From Novosphingobium decolorationis (GTDB lineage: Bacteria; Pseudomonadota; Alphaproteobacteria; Sphingomonadales; Sphingomonadaceae), in contig NZ_CP054856.1 in assembly GCF_018417475.1 (NCBI RefSeq), positions 868,001-932,000 on the forward strand: 64,000 bases of DNA, written 5' to 3'. The position numbers and the translations under genes were made by a program. Below are positions 16,246-24,955 of the stretch, in pieces. How positions within the stretch are numbered: the stretch's first letter is position 1; each line of letters opens with the position of its first letter. A model generated the notes under the pieces. The model worked only from the letters and a program-made list of their open reading frames with translations, did no database searches and was not told the origin of the DNA.

Positions 16246-17735
16246 GTGGGGATCTACAGCGTGGAACTTTATCTTCAGGTCCGTTTGGCTTGCGCGGATG
16301 GCATGAGCCAGCGGGCGGCGGCGAAGCGTTTCAATGTGTCGCGCGACACGGTGCGCAAGATGCTGTCGTTTTCATCGCCACCGGGTTACCGGCGTCAATC
16401 TGTCCCGCAGCGTCCGAAGCTGGACGGGTTTGTGGCGATCATTGATGGATGGCTTGAAGGGGACCGCTGCGTCCCGCGCAAACAGCGCCATACGGCGAAG
16501 CGGGTATTCGACCGCTTGCGCGCCGAGCATGGTTTCACCGGCGGCTATACGATCATCAAGGATTACATCCGCGAGCGTGAGCAACGCAGCCGGGAGATGT
16601 TCGTGCCGCTGGCCCACCCGGCGGGGGATGCGCAGGCCGATTTCGGGGAAGCGCTGGTGGAGATCGGCGGGGTGCAGAAGGCCTACTTCTTCGCACTCGA
16701 TCTGCCGCACAGTGATGCCTGCTATGTGCGGGCCTATCCGGCGGCGGTGGCGGAGGCACGGGTGGACGGACACGTTCATGCCTTCGCGTTCTTCGGCGCG
16801 GTGCCGCGCTCGATCGTCTATGACAACGATCGCTGCCTTGTGGCGAAGATCCTGCCAGACGGCACGCGTAAGCGTGCCACGCTGTTCAGCGCTTTCCTGT
16901 CGCATTACGTGATCCGCGACCGCTATGCCCGCCCGGGCAAGGGGAACGAGAAGGCAATGTGGAAGGGCTGGTTGGTTACTGCCGCCGCAATTTCATGGTG
17001 CCGATCCCGAAGTTCCCGACACGGGAGGCCTTCAACCTATGGCTGGAGGAGCAATGCCGCAAGCGCCAGCGGGACAAGGTGCGCGGACAGAGCGAGACGA
17101 TCGGTGAGCGCTTGCAACGCGATCTGGCAGCCATGCAGCCTCTGCCCGCTACACCCTTCGAGGCCTGCGATCAGACGAGCGGGCGGGTCTCCTCGCAATC
17201 CCGGTGCGCTAGGACCAACGATTATTCGGTTCCGGTGGCACGGGGCCATCAGGAGGTCTGGATCAGGGCCTATGTCGATGAGGTGGTGGTCGGCTGCCGC
17301 AGCGAAGTCATCGCCCGTCATCCTCGTTGTTATGCCCGAGGAGGTTATCTTCGACCCGCTCCACTATCTCCCGCTGATCGAGCAGAAGATCAACGCATTC
17401 GACGAGCCGCGCCTTTGCAGGGCTGGGATTTGCCAAGCGTTCACGACACTGCAGCGGTTGATGGAAGGCCGCATGCACAAGCATGGCAGGCGTGAATATG
17501 TACAGGTGCTGCGCCTGTTGGAAACGTTCACCCTCGCCGATCTCGGGCGGCGGTGGAACAGGCCATTGATCTTGGCGCCATCGGCTTCGATGCCGTCAAG
17601 CACCTCGCCCTGTGCCGGGTCGAACGCGTACCGCCCGGGCTGGACACGGACGTCTATCCGCCACGCACAACGGTCGAGAAGACCTTTGCCAGAGCCTATC
17701 TGAGCCTGCTCTCCGACCAGCAGGAGGCCGCATGA
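16246..17735 (+). pseudogene. istA: IS21 transposase IstA, multiple frameshifts
   Basis: It begins at a GTG with the helix-turn-helix region QRAAAKRFNVSRDTVRKML. The DDE catalytic core follows (AQADFGEALVEIGG and the IVYDNDR motif). Near 16,960 the family sequence (VGYCRRNFMVPIPKFPTREAFNLW) moves to a second frame, with a degenerate patch near 17,205. It returns to the first near 17,335 (FDPLHYLPLIEQK), slips briefly at 17,415-17,440 (PLQGWDLP), and moves again near 17,550 for the end (GAIGFDAVKHLALCRVE). At least four to five indels make it non-functional unless they are sequencing errors. Confidence 0.88.
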
Positions 17736-18498
17736 GCGATCAGACCCGGAGCTTCTTCTCGCTCACAATCTCAAGGCACTCAAGCTGCCTACGTGCCTGC
17801 GAGAGCACCACAAGCTCGCCCGGCAATGTGCCGCTGAAGGCGTCGATCATATCCGCTTCCTCGCCCGCCTTGTCGAGATGGAGATGATCGACAGGGAGCG
17901 TCGTATGGTCGAGCGGCGCATCAAGGCCGCGCGCTTCCCCGCCGTCAAAAGCCTCGACAGCTTCGACTTCACCGTCATCCCCAGGCTCAACAAGATGCAG
18001 GTGCTCGAGATGGCGCGCTGCGAGTGGATCGAGCGGCGTGAGAACGCCATCGCTCTGGGGCCATCGGGCACCGGAAAGACGCACGTAGCGTTGGGGCTCG
18101 GACTGGCAGCATGCCAGAAAGGGCTGTCGGTGGGCTTCACCACTGCGGCGGCGCTGGTCAGCGAAATGATGGAGGCGCGCGACGAGCGGCGTCTCCTGCG
18201 CTTCCAGAAGCAGATGGTCGGATACAAACTGCTCATCATCGACGAACTGGGCTTCGTACCGCTCTCCAAGACCGGCGCCGAACTGCTGTTCGAGCTGATC
18301 TCCCAGCGTTACGAACGCGGCTCCACCTTGATCACCAGCAACCTGCCCTTCGACGAATGGACCGAAACCTTCGGATCCGAGCGTCTCACAGGCGCGCTCC
18401 TCGATCGCCTGACCCATCACGTCAGCATCCTCGAGATGAACGGCGAAAGCTATCGCCTCGCTCACAGCCGGGCCCGCAAGGCCAAAATCAGACCCTGA
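17732..18498 (+). pseudogene. istB: IS21 helper ATPase IstB, N-terminal frameshift
   Basis: The ATG at 17732 overlaps the istA stop, but after MSDQT the family sequence (ELLLAHNLKALKLP) continues one frame over. This is consistent with loss of one C in the run at 17745-17747. From there the frame is intact to 18498: Walker A GPSGTGKTH, Walker B LLIIDELGF, sensor ITSNLPFDEW, and C-terminal LLDRLTHH. An internal ATG at 17878 could give a 206-residue product lacking about 50 N-terminal residues. It would act as the AAA+ partner of IstA. Confidence 0.85.
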
Positions 18499-18511
18499 AA
18501 AGCAAGCCAAT

Positions 18512-18560
18512 GCCGGGGGGAGTGGCCCTCGGGCTACGCCCTCACGCCACTCCCCCCGGC
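18512..18560. repeat. 15-bp perfect hairpin after istB
   Basis: GCCGGGGGGAGTGGC (18512-18526) pairs exactly with 18546-18560 across a 19-base loop. There is no T-run on either side, so it is not a classical terminator. It may block readthrough at the IS edge or be a structural end feature. Confidence 0.7.
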
Positions 18561-18581
18561 GTGTAACACGATGGCCTGGTT

Positions 18582-20120
18582 TTACGCCGCCCCATGGCCG
18601 ACTTTTGCTCCGCCGTTGACAAACGTTGCCGGCACGCCATGGGACGCCAGAACGTCAAGCACGCGCGGTGTCCACAGCGGGTCCGGCCCATCATCGAACG
18701 TCAAGGCGACCTGCTTTGCCGCGTTGCCCCGACGCTGCACGACATCGCCGTGGGGCAGCGCCTCGTAACGCGCACCATGGATGAGACCATCCTTCTTGAT
18801 ATCGAGCGTGCGCCGACCGTCTGCGGCACGTGTCTCGATCCGCAGTATTTCGCCGCTGCCGCGCAGTTCGATGCCCTGCCCGAACGGCAGCGTGCTCAAG
18901 GCGTCCTCGGGAGGACGCACTCCGGTTCGCGCGGCTTTCAAGGCGCTCCAGAAGCCCGGATCCTCACTGCCAAGACGCCACAAGGCGACGCCAGCAGGAC
19001 GCACCTCTTCAACGGCACGCAGCTGGTTCCACGCGCTCACGGCATCCAGCATCCACACCTCATGGCGCACGCCGGATCGGACATAGGCAAATCCCGAATT
19101 GCCACTTGCCGGATCGAATTGCGGACGCGTGCCGGCCGCATCCGCCCGGCTCCAAGCCTGCGTGACCGTAATCGAATCGGCAAGAGGCTGCCCTTCCGCC
19201 CAGTCGTACGCATAGCTGCCGATGGCCACGATGGCCCGATCCGCGCCCGTGCGCGCCACCGCGCTCTCCACCACCCCTGCGAACCAGGCCTGCGAGGCGA
19301 TCGCTCCGGGCGAGCCGGACTGCCAGTGCTCGTCATAGGCCATCAGCACGACGCGGTCCGCCGCAGCGCCATAGGCACCAAGATCCCAGGCGTCGTCGGC
19401 CACCGGGGCCGCCACCATGACCGTTGCCGCGCGCGCGCCTCGCGCCGGAGCGAGACGGGCGCGTGCTTCCTTCAGCAATTGCAGGTAATCGGCATGTGCG
19501 GAGACCGGCAGGTTCTCCAGGTCGAAGAACACGCCCTCGGCATTGTGCCGGGCGATCACCTTGCCAATCCTGTCGAGCAGGGCCGCGCGCTTCTCCGGAT
19601 GGGCGAGGAGGCGCGCCATGTTCGCACCATCCCAGCCCTCTTCGCTGTCGTTCTGGATCATGATCAGGAGCTGGCTTCGGGGATTACGCGCGAGTGTGGC
19701 GGCCAGAGCCGCGTCCTCGGCCTCGATCCAGTCGTGCTGAACCCCACGCACCGAAACCATGCCCGCTGCGACCCAGGTGAGCTGGTCCAGATTCGCCTTG
19801 AGCGACTGGCGGCTTGCCTCGTCCCAGGGCATGTAGAAACCAAGTGTTTCGGCGTGAACGAGCGGGTCCGCGGCCCCCATAGCTGCGGGCAGCCAGTCCT
19901 CCTGCGAAGGCGCACGCTCCTCCAACGGCATGGCGACGGCCTTGACCGCGCCCTCCCCGCCTGCAGACCGCAATTGCGGGGCCGAACGCGCTTCAATGGA
20001 CACGACAGCCCATGCAAGCATCGCCAGACCGGACAGCAAGACCAGCCCCACTCCGGCGACGAGCCAGCGCATGCGGCGGCCACGCTTGCCGGAAGGATCG
20101 TGAAACACTTGTCGATGCAT
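18582..20120 (-). pseudogene. GH18 / polysaccharide deacetylase (/ GT2) membrane enzyme, 3'-truncated by IS21
   Basis: 512 residues. A cytoplasmic basic tail and one membrane anchor (about 18-40) are followed by a GH18-like domain (FYMPWDEASRQSL, the GVFFDLENLP strand, VVLMAYDEHW, GSYAYDW, VALWRLGSEDP). Then only the first strand of a NodB deacetylase domain remains (VALTFDDGPDPLWTPRVLDVL). After GVPAT the sequence is IS-derived and stops after 13 codons. Intact members of this sphingomonad family run to about 1,100 residues, with a full deacetylase and a C-terminal glycosyltransferase 2 domain, and are linked to exopolysaccharide synthesis. The GH18 part may still fold, but deacetylase and transferase activities are lost. 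Confidence 0.85.
18595..18621 (-). repeat. IS21 right terminal inverted repeat
   Basis: The complement starts TG and matches the left end as described for 16188-16214. Read on the minus strand it supplies the last 12 codons and TAA stop of the truncated deacetylase gene. Confidence 0.75.
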
Positions 20121-20457
20121 ACGCCTGCCCTGCCCATTGCCGGATCGAGGCGCGCTCTTAAGGGCAGAGAGCCTGCGACCAGCTTAGGCCGGGTCTTGGC
20201 AAAAGACGTCGTGCGGGCGGAAGGTTCGATTAAGCATGATGGGCTGACAGGAGCTCAAGGGAGCGAGCCTTCGAGGCCCAGAGCGCGGAGCGACCTCGAA
20301 ATCTATTCCGGCAGCCATTTCCTTTTGCACGGCGCTTCGCAGTTTCGCCCAAGGCGGGCTTACCGCAAACACCTTGTTCTCTTGTCCTTCCACGCGATGA
20401 TCTCTCCCTTTCGGCCGCACTGGACAAGCCTCCGGTGCGGCCGTTACCTCTGGCCTC
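20121..20457. other. Intergenic region between divergent genes
   Basis: 337 bases lie between the truncated deacetylase gene and the TPR/oxygenase gene. It should contain both promoters. I see no RNA gene, strong repeat or operator. Confidence 0.5.
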
Positions 20458-21909
20458 ATGAGCACCGTCCCGACCCGCGCCGCAGCAGAATCCGATCCGG
20501 CGCGCGAGGCGCGCGACTTGAAAGCGCAGGGGCGTCTCGACGAGGCTCTGGATGCACACCTGCGCGATGTGGCGGCCCGCCCCTCCAGCGCCATTGCCGA
20601 ACACAATCTGGCCTCGACGCTGGGCGACCTGTCCCGCTTTGCCGAATCTGCCGACGCGGCCCGCCGAGCGTTGACGAAAGGCTCCACCGCACCGGAAACG
20701 CAGCTCGTGCTGGCCCGCGCTCTCCAGGGCCTCCTCCAGCTCGACGAGGCCGAGGATGCCTTTCGCCGCGCGCTGGAACTGCGCCCCGACTATCTCGACG
20801 CCCACCAGGACCTCGCCCAGCTGCGCTGGATGCGCACCGGCGATCTTGGTCATGCCGCCGCGCACCTCGACGCCGCCCTTGCCCGTCAGGCCCCGGCAAC
20901 GTCCGCGCTGACGATCCTGCGCGCCCGGCTCGACATTGCCGCGGGCGAAGCGCAAGCCGCGCTGGCACGGCTGGAGCGGCGCCTCTCGTCCCACGCCAAG
21001 GACCCGGCCCTGCACCTTGCCGCCGCGCAAGCCGCAGCGGCCGCCGATGCCTGCGAGGCGCATCTGGCCCATGCCGTCCAGGCCCTGCGCCTGGCGCCGT
21101 CCTCGCAGATGGCCGCCAAGTCCGCCGTCGAAGCGCTGCTGGGCCTTGGCCGCGCCGAAGAGGGGCGCGACCTTGCCGCGCGCATCCTGGCCCACCATCC
21201 CCAGGATCAGGGCGTACGCGCCCTGCTTCTCACCGCCCAGCGCCTGCTCGGGGATTCGCAAGGCAGTGCGCCCTATTGCGATAATGGACTGGTGCGACAG
21301 ATGGAGGTGCCCACCCCACCGGGCTGGCCTTCGCGCGACGCCTGGCTGAGCGCACTTGGCGACGCATTGCGCGCGCGGCACGGCTGGAGCATGCACCCGC
21401 CCGGCCAATCGCTGCGTGGGGGCAGTCAGACCCAGGAAGACCTCGCCCGCAGCCCCGATCCGGTCCTCGCAGGCTTCTTTGCCAGCGTGCGCGAGACAAT
21501 CGCCCGCTACATTGCCGAGCTTGGCCCGGGCTCCGACCCGACCCGCGCGCGCATTCCCGAACCTGCCAACGCCGATCGTCCGGGCTGGCGCCTGACGGGA
21601 GCCTGGTCGGTCCTGCTGCGCGCGGGCGAGGGGCACCACGTCGATCACGTCCATCCCGAGGGCTGGCTCTCAAGCGCCTTTCATGTGGAGACGCCACCCG
21701 CGACCGACACCGGCCAGCAGGGCTGGCTCGCCTTCGGGCGGCCGGGCTGCGCGACCTCGCCAGCCTTGGCACCGCTCGCGCACATACGCCCGAAACCCGG
21801 GCACCTCGTGCTCTTCCCCAGCTACCTGTGGCACGGCACCGAGCCCTTCGACGGCGAGGCCGACCGTCTCACCGTTGCCTTCGATATCGTGCCGGAAAAC
21901 CGCGCCTGA
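20458..21909 (+). CDS. TPR protein with C-terminal putative 2OG-Fe(II) oxygenase domain
   Basis: 483 residues, no signal peptide. Residues ~15-270 form TPR repeats (RLDEALDAHLRDVAARP, QLDEAEDAFRRALELRPDY). The C-terminal ~200 residues match the 2OG-FeII_Oxy_5 type: WSVLLRAGEGHHVDHVHPEGW gives the HxH metal/cosubstrate region, and LVLFPSYLWHGTEPF gives the distal His. RLTVAFDIVP closes the jelly roll and supplies the 2OG-binding Arg. The substrate is unknown; TPR fusions of this kind probably hydroxylate peptides or proteins. It is a single gene with its own leader. Confidence 0.83.
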   Translation: MSTVPTRAAAESDPAREARDLKAQGRLDEALDAHLRDVAARPSSAIAEHNLASTLGDLSRFAESADAARRALTKGSTAPETQLVLARALQGLLQLDEAEDAFRRALELRPDYLDAHQDLAQLRWMRTGDLGHAAAHLDAALARQAPATSALTILRARLDIAAGEAQAALARLERRLSSHAKDPALHLAAAQAAAAADACEAHLAHAVQALRLAPSSQMAAKSAVEALLGLGRAEEGRDLAARILAHHPQDQGVRALLLTAQRLLGDSQGSAPYCDNGLVRQMEVPTPPGWPSRDAWLSALGDALRARHGWSMHPPGQSLRGGSQTQEDLARSPDPVLAGFFASVRETIARYIAELGPGSDPTRARIPEPANADRPGWRLTGAWSVLLRAGEGHHVDHVHPEGWLSSAFHVETPPATDTGQQGWLAFGRPGCATSPALAPLAHIRPKPGHLVLFPSYLWHGTEPFDGEADRLTVAFDIVPENRA

Positions 21910-22025
21910 ATTCGCGCTTGCGAAAAAAGTTTCCCCTTTTTCGGTTTTTTGCCTGAGGGTTCGCGCCGGACCTGCGTCCTACCCTACGACGCAAGGCACA
22001 CGATGCGCGAAGAGGAGATACGGAT

Positions 22026-24806
22026 ATGCGAATTGGGCTTAGGGCGGCGAGCTTCACGGCGATGGCGCTCCTGCTGACCTCACCGGGCCTGGCCCAGATC
22101 TCACAGCCCAACACGATGGGCATCGCGACGCCGGCCGAAAGCTTCCCGCAGGAACCGGGCAGCGACTACTTCCTCGCCAACTACGACCAGTACGAGGCTT
22201 ACCTCAAGACGCTGGCCAGCCAGTCGGACCGCATGAAGCTGGTCGACATCGGCAAGAGTGCGGAAGGCCGCACGATGTGGGTGGCGATCGTCTCCTCGCC
22301 CGAGAACCTTGCCAAGCTCGATCACTACAAGGACATCAACGCCCGCCTCGCAAGGGCCAAGGGCCTCGACGATGCACAGGCACAGGCGCTGGCCGAGGAA
22401 GGCAAGGCCGTGGTCTGGATCGATGCCGGCATGCACGCGACCGAGACCGTGACCACCCAGTCGCAAATCCACGTCCTCTACCGCATGCTGACGAAGAACG
22501 ACGCCGAGACGAAGCGCATTCTCGACGATGTCATCATCCTCTTTGGCCATGACAACCCGGACGGCCTCCAGCTTGTCGCCGACTGGTACATGCGCAACGA
22601 GGACCCGGAGAAGCGCGAATTCCGCACGATCCCGCGCCTCTACCAGAAGTACGTCGGGCACGATAACAACCGCGACAGCTTCATGGCGCAGATGCCCGAG
22701 ACCGAGAACGTCAACCGCGTGCTGTTCCGCGAGTGGTTCCCCCAGATCATCTTCAACCAGCACCAGACCGGGCCCGAGGGCATGGTGGTGTTCGTGCCGC
22801 CCTTCCGCGATCCCTTCAACTACAACTACGATCCCCTGCTGATGACCGAGCTGCAGGAAGTGGGCTCGACCATGCACAGCCGCCTCATTGCGGAGAACAA
22901 GCCGGGCTCGGGCATGCGCAGTTCCGCATCGTACTCCACCTGGCACAACGGCATGGAGCGCTCGGTCTCCTACTTCCACAACTCGATCGGGCTTCTCACC
23001 GAGATCATCGGCGGGCCGACGCCCATGAATATCCCGCTCGTCCCCGAAGTGCAGCTGCCCGACAACGACAAGCCCATGCCCATCGCCCCGCGCGAATGGC
23101 ATCTGGCCGACAGCCTGGAATACCAGTGGAGCCTTGACCGCGCGGTGCTGGACTATGCCTCGCGCAACCGCGACCGGCTGCTGTTCAACTACTACCGCAT
23201 GGGCAAGAATTCCATCGAGGAGGGCCTGACCGACAGCTGGACGACGACGCCCACCGATATCGAGGAGCTTCAGGAAGCGGGCAAGGACCGCCCGGCCCCC
23301 AAGGACGAAAACAGCTACTTCCGTGCCAACCGCGTCGACCCGGCGCTCTACGGCGAAGTCCTCCAGGCAAACGAGAAGCGCGACCCGCGCGCCTATGTCA
23401 TCTCGCGCAGCCAGCGTGACCTGCCGACCACGGTCGCCTTCCTCAACGCACTTCTCAAGAACGGCGTTGAAGTGCTGGAAGCCGATGCCCCGTTCTCGGC
23501 TGCGGGCACCAGCTATCCGGCGGGCTCGTGGATCGTGAAGACCTCGCAGGCCTATCGCCCCCACGTCCTCGACATGTTCGAGCCGCAGGATCACCCGCAC
23601 GACGTCGAATACCCCGGCGGTCCGCCCAAGATGCCCTACGACATCACCGGCTATACGCTCTCCGACCAGATGGGCGTGGGCTATGACCGCGTGTTCGAGA
23701 CCATCGATCCGGCAGCGTCGCCCATCACCGGCCTTCTCGACGTGCCCGCCGGCCAGGTCGTGGGATCGGGCGATGCGGGCTGGCTGGTGCGCCACGAGAC
23801 CAACAACAGCTTCATCCTCACCAACCGTCTGCTGAAGGCAGGCCTGCCGGTCTCCTGGATCAAGAGCGCGACGCGCGCCGGAAACGTGGAATTTGCCCCC
23901 GGTGCCGTCTGGATCCCGTCTTCGGGTGAGGCCCGGCGCATCGTCGAGGCCTCGGTCAAGGACCTGGGCATCAACGCCTATGCGCAAGGCGCCGCGCCTT
24001 CGCAGGAGGCCATGGCCATCGCCCCCGTGCGCGTCGGGCTCGTCGACCAGTACGGCGGCGTCATGCCCTCGGGCTGGACGCGCTGGCTCTTCGAGCAGTA
24101 CGAGTTTCCCTTCGAGGTCGTCTTCCCCAGCGAGCTCGACCAGGGCAACCTTGCCGACAAGTTCGACGTCCTCGTCTTTGCCAACGGCACCGTGCCGCCG
24201 GTGAAGGACGGTCCCTGGAGCGGACGCCCCTCCTCGATGCCGGATCCCGAGACGATCCCGGCCGAATACCGCTCGCAGCTGGGGCTCGTCAGCGAAGAGA
24301 AGACCGCGCCCGCGCTGGCCGAGTTCGCCCAGGACGGCGGCACGATCATCGCCATCGGCAACGCCGCCCGTCTGGCCACGATGCTCAAGGCCCCGCTCGT
24401 CCCCGCCCTTGCCAAGGAGGAAGACGGCGAACTCAAGGGCCTGACCACCAGCGAGTTCTTCATCCCCGGTGCCCTTGTCGAAGCGCGCGTCGATCCCTCG
24501 CAGCCGCTCGCCTACGGCATCACGCCAACGGTCGACATGTTCTTCGACCGCAGCCAGTCCTTCACCTTCACGGGAAGGGGCACGAAGGCCCGCAAGGTCT
24601 CCTGGTACGAAAGCCCGACCCCGCTCAAGAGCGGCTGGGCGATGGGCCAGGAGAAGCTCCAGGGCACGACCGCGATTGCCGATGTGGACCTGGGCAAGGG
24701 CAAGCTCTTCGTGATGGGCCCCGAAGTCACGCAGCGCGCTCAGCCCTACCCGACCTTCAAGTTCCTGTTCAATGGCATCCTCTACGGCCCCTCCAGCAAG
24801 AAGTAA
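22026..24806 (+). CDS. Secreted M14-family zinc carboxypeptidase
   Basis: 926 residues with a Sec signal (RAASFTAMALLLTSPGLAQ). The peptidase domain has the zinc motif HATE (in DAGMHATETVTT), the substrate loop GHDNPDGLQL, the third ligand in IFNQHQTGPEG, and a catalytic Glu in LLTEIIGG. The C-terminal ~550 residues (including a segment near VRVGLVDQYGG that resembles a class-I amidotransferase-like fold) are an accessory region common in large secreted M14 proteins. AGGAG precedes the start. It is followed by a terminator and the TonB receptor gene, suggesting trimming of peptides outside or in the periplasm. Confidence 0.92.
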   Translation: MRIGLRAASFTAMALLLTSPGLAQISQPNTMGIATPAESFPQEPGSDYFLANYDQYEAYLKTLASQSDRMKLVDIGKSAEGRTMWVAIVSSPENLAKLDHYKDINARLARAKGLDDAQAQALAEEGKAVVWIDAGMHATETVTTQSQIHVLYRMLTKNDAETKRILDDVIILFGHDNPDGLQLVADWYMRNEDPEKREFRTIPRLYQKYVGHDNNRDSFMAQMPETENVNRVLFREWFPQIIFNQHQTGPEGMVVFVPPFRDPFNYNYDPLLMTELQEVGSTMHSRLIAENKPGSGMRSSASYSTWHNGMERSVSYFHNSIGLLTEIIGGPTPMNIPLVPEVQLPDNDKPMPIAPREWHLADSLEYQWSLDRAVLDYASRNRDRLLFNYYRMGKNSIEEGLTDSWTTTPTDIEELQEAGKDRPAPKDENSYFRANRVDPALYGEVLQANEKRDPRAYVISRSQRDLPTTVAFLNALLKNGVEVLEADAPFSAAGTSYPAGSWIVKTSQAYRPHVLDMFEPQDHPHDVEYPGGPPKMPYDITGYTLSDQMGVGYDRVFETIDPAASPITGLLDVPAGQVVGSGDAGWLVRHETNNSFILTNRLLKAGLPVSWIKSATRAGNVEFAPGAVWIPSSGEARRIVEASVKDLGINAYAQGAAPSQEAMAIAPVRVGLVDQYGGVMPSGWTRWLFEQYEFPFEVVFPSELDQGNLADKFDVLVFANGTVPPVKDGPWSGRPSSMPDPETIPAEYRSQLGLVSEEKTAPALAEFAQDGGTIIAIGNAARLATMLKAPLVPALAKEEDGELKGLTTSEFFIPGALVEARVDPSQPLAYGITPTVDMFFDRSQSFTFTGRGTKARKVSWYESPTPLKSGWAMGQEKLQGTTAIADVDLGKGKLFVMGPEVTQRAQPYPTFKFLFNGILYGPSSKK

Positions 24807-24827
24807 CCAAACACTCAGACACACAGC

Positions 24828-24863
24828 GTGCCGGGCGTGGAATATCCACGTCCGGCATTTTTT
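24828..24863 (+). terminator. Rho-independent terminator after the M14 peptidase gene
   Basis: TGCCGGGCGTGG pairs with CCACGTCCGGCA (one G-T pair) across AATAT and is followed by six T. It separates the peptidase transcript from the TonB receptor. Confidence 0.9.
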
Positions 24864-24955
24864 ATAAATTATTTCGTATCCGAAGTGAGGGGCATTGAAC
24901 GCGCTGCGTCTCTTGTTGGTGAACGTGACATCACTTCACCAAATGAGGGGTAACG

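Larger units (their letters stand above)
16188..18621 (+). mobile_element. Decayed IS21-family insertion sequence
   Basis: A 2.43-kb element with istA and istB in the usual order and ATGA overlap, bounded by related 27-base ends that begin TG and end CA. The left end could alternatively be placed at 16191. istA has several frameshifts and istB one, so it cannot move by itself. The 8 bases on each flank (gatagtcc and aacgttgc) do not match, so there is no target duplication, and the two flanks belong to unrelated genes. This implies that a rearrangement or deletion, not simple insertion, made the present junction. Confidence 0.88.

Noticed and set aside
16188..18621. Target-site duplication around the IS
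   Set aside because: Flanking 8-mers differ; no shorter match was convincing.
18594..21284. 896-residue plus-strand frame
   Set aside because: Antisense to the truncated deacetylase and then out of frame in the TPR/oxygenase gene; it crosses a promoter region.
22101..24824. 907-residue open frame on the minus strand
   Set aside because: Antisense to the M14 peptidase; no recognisable domain.
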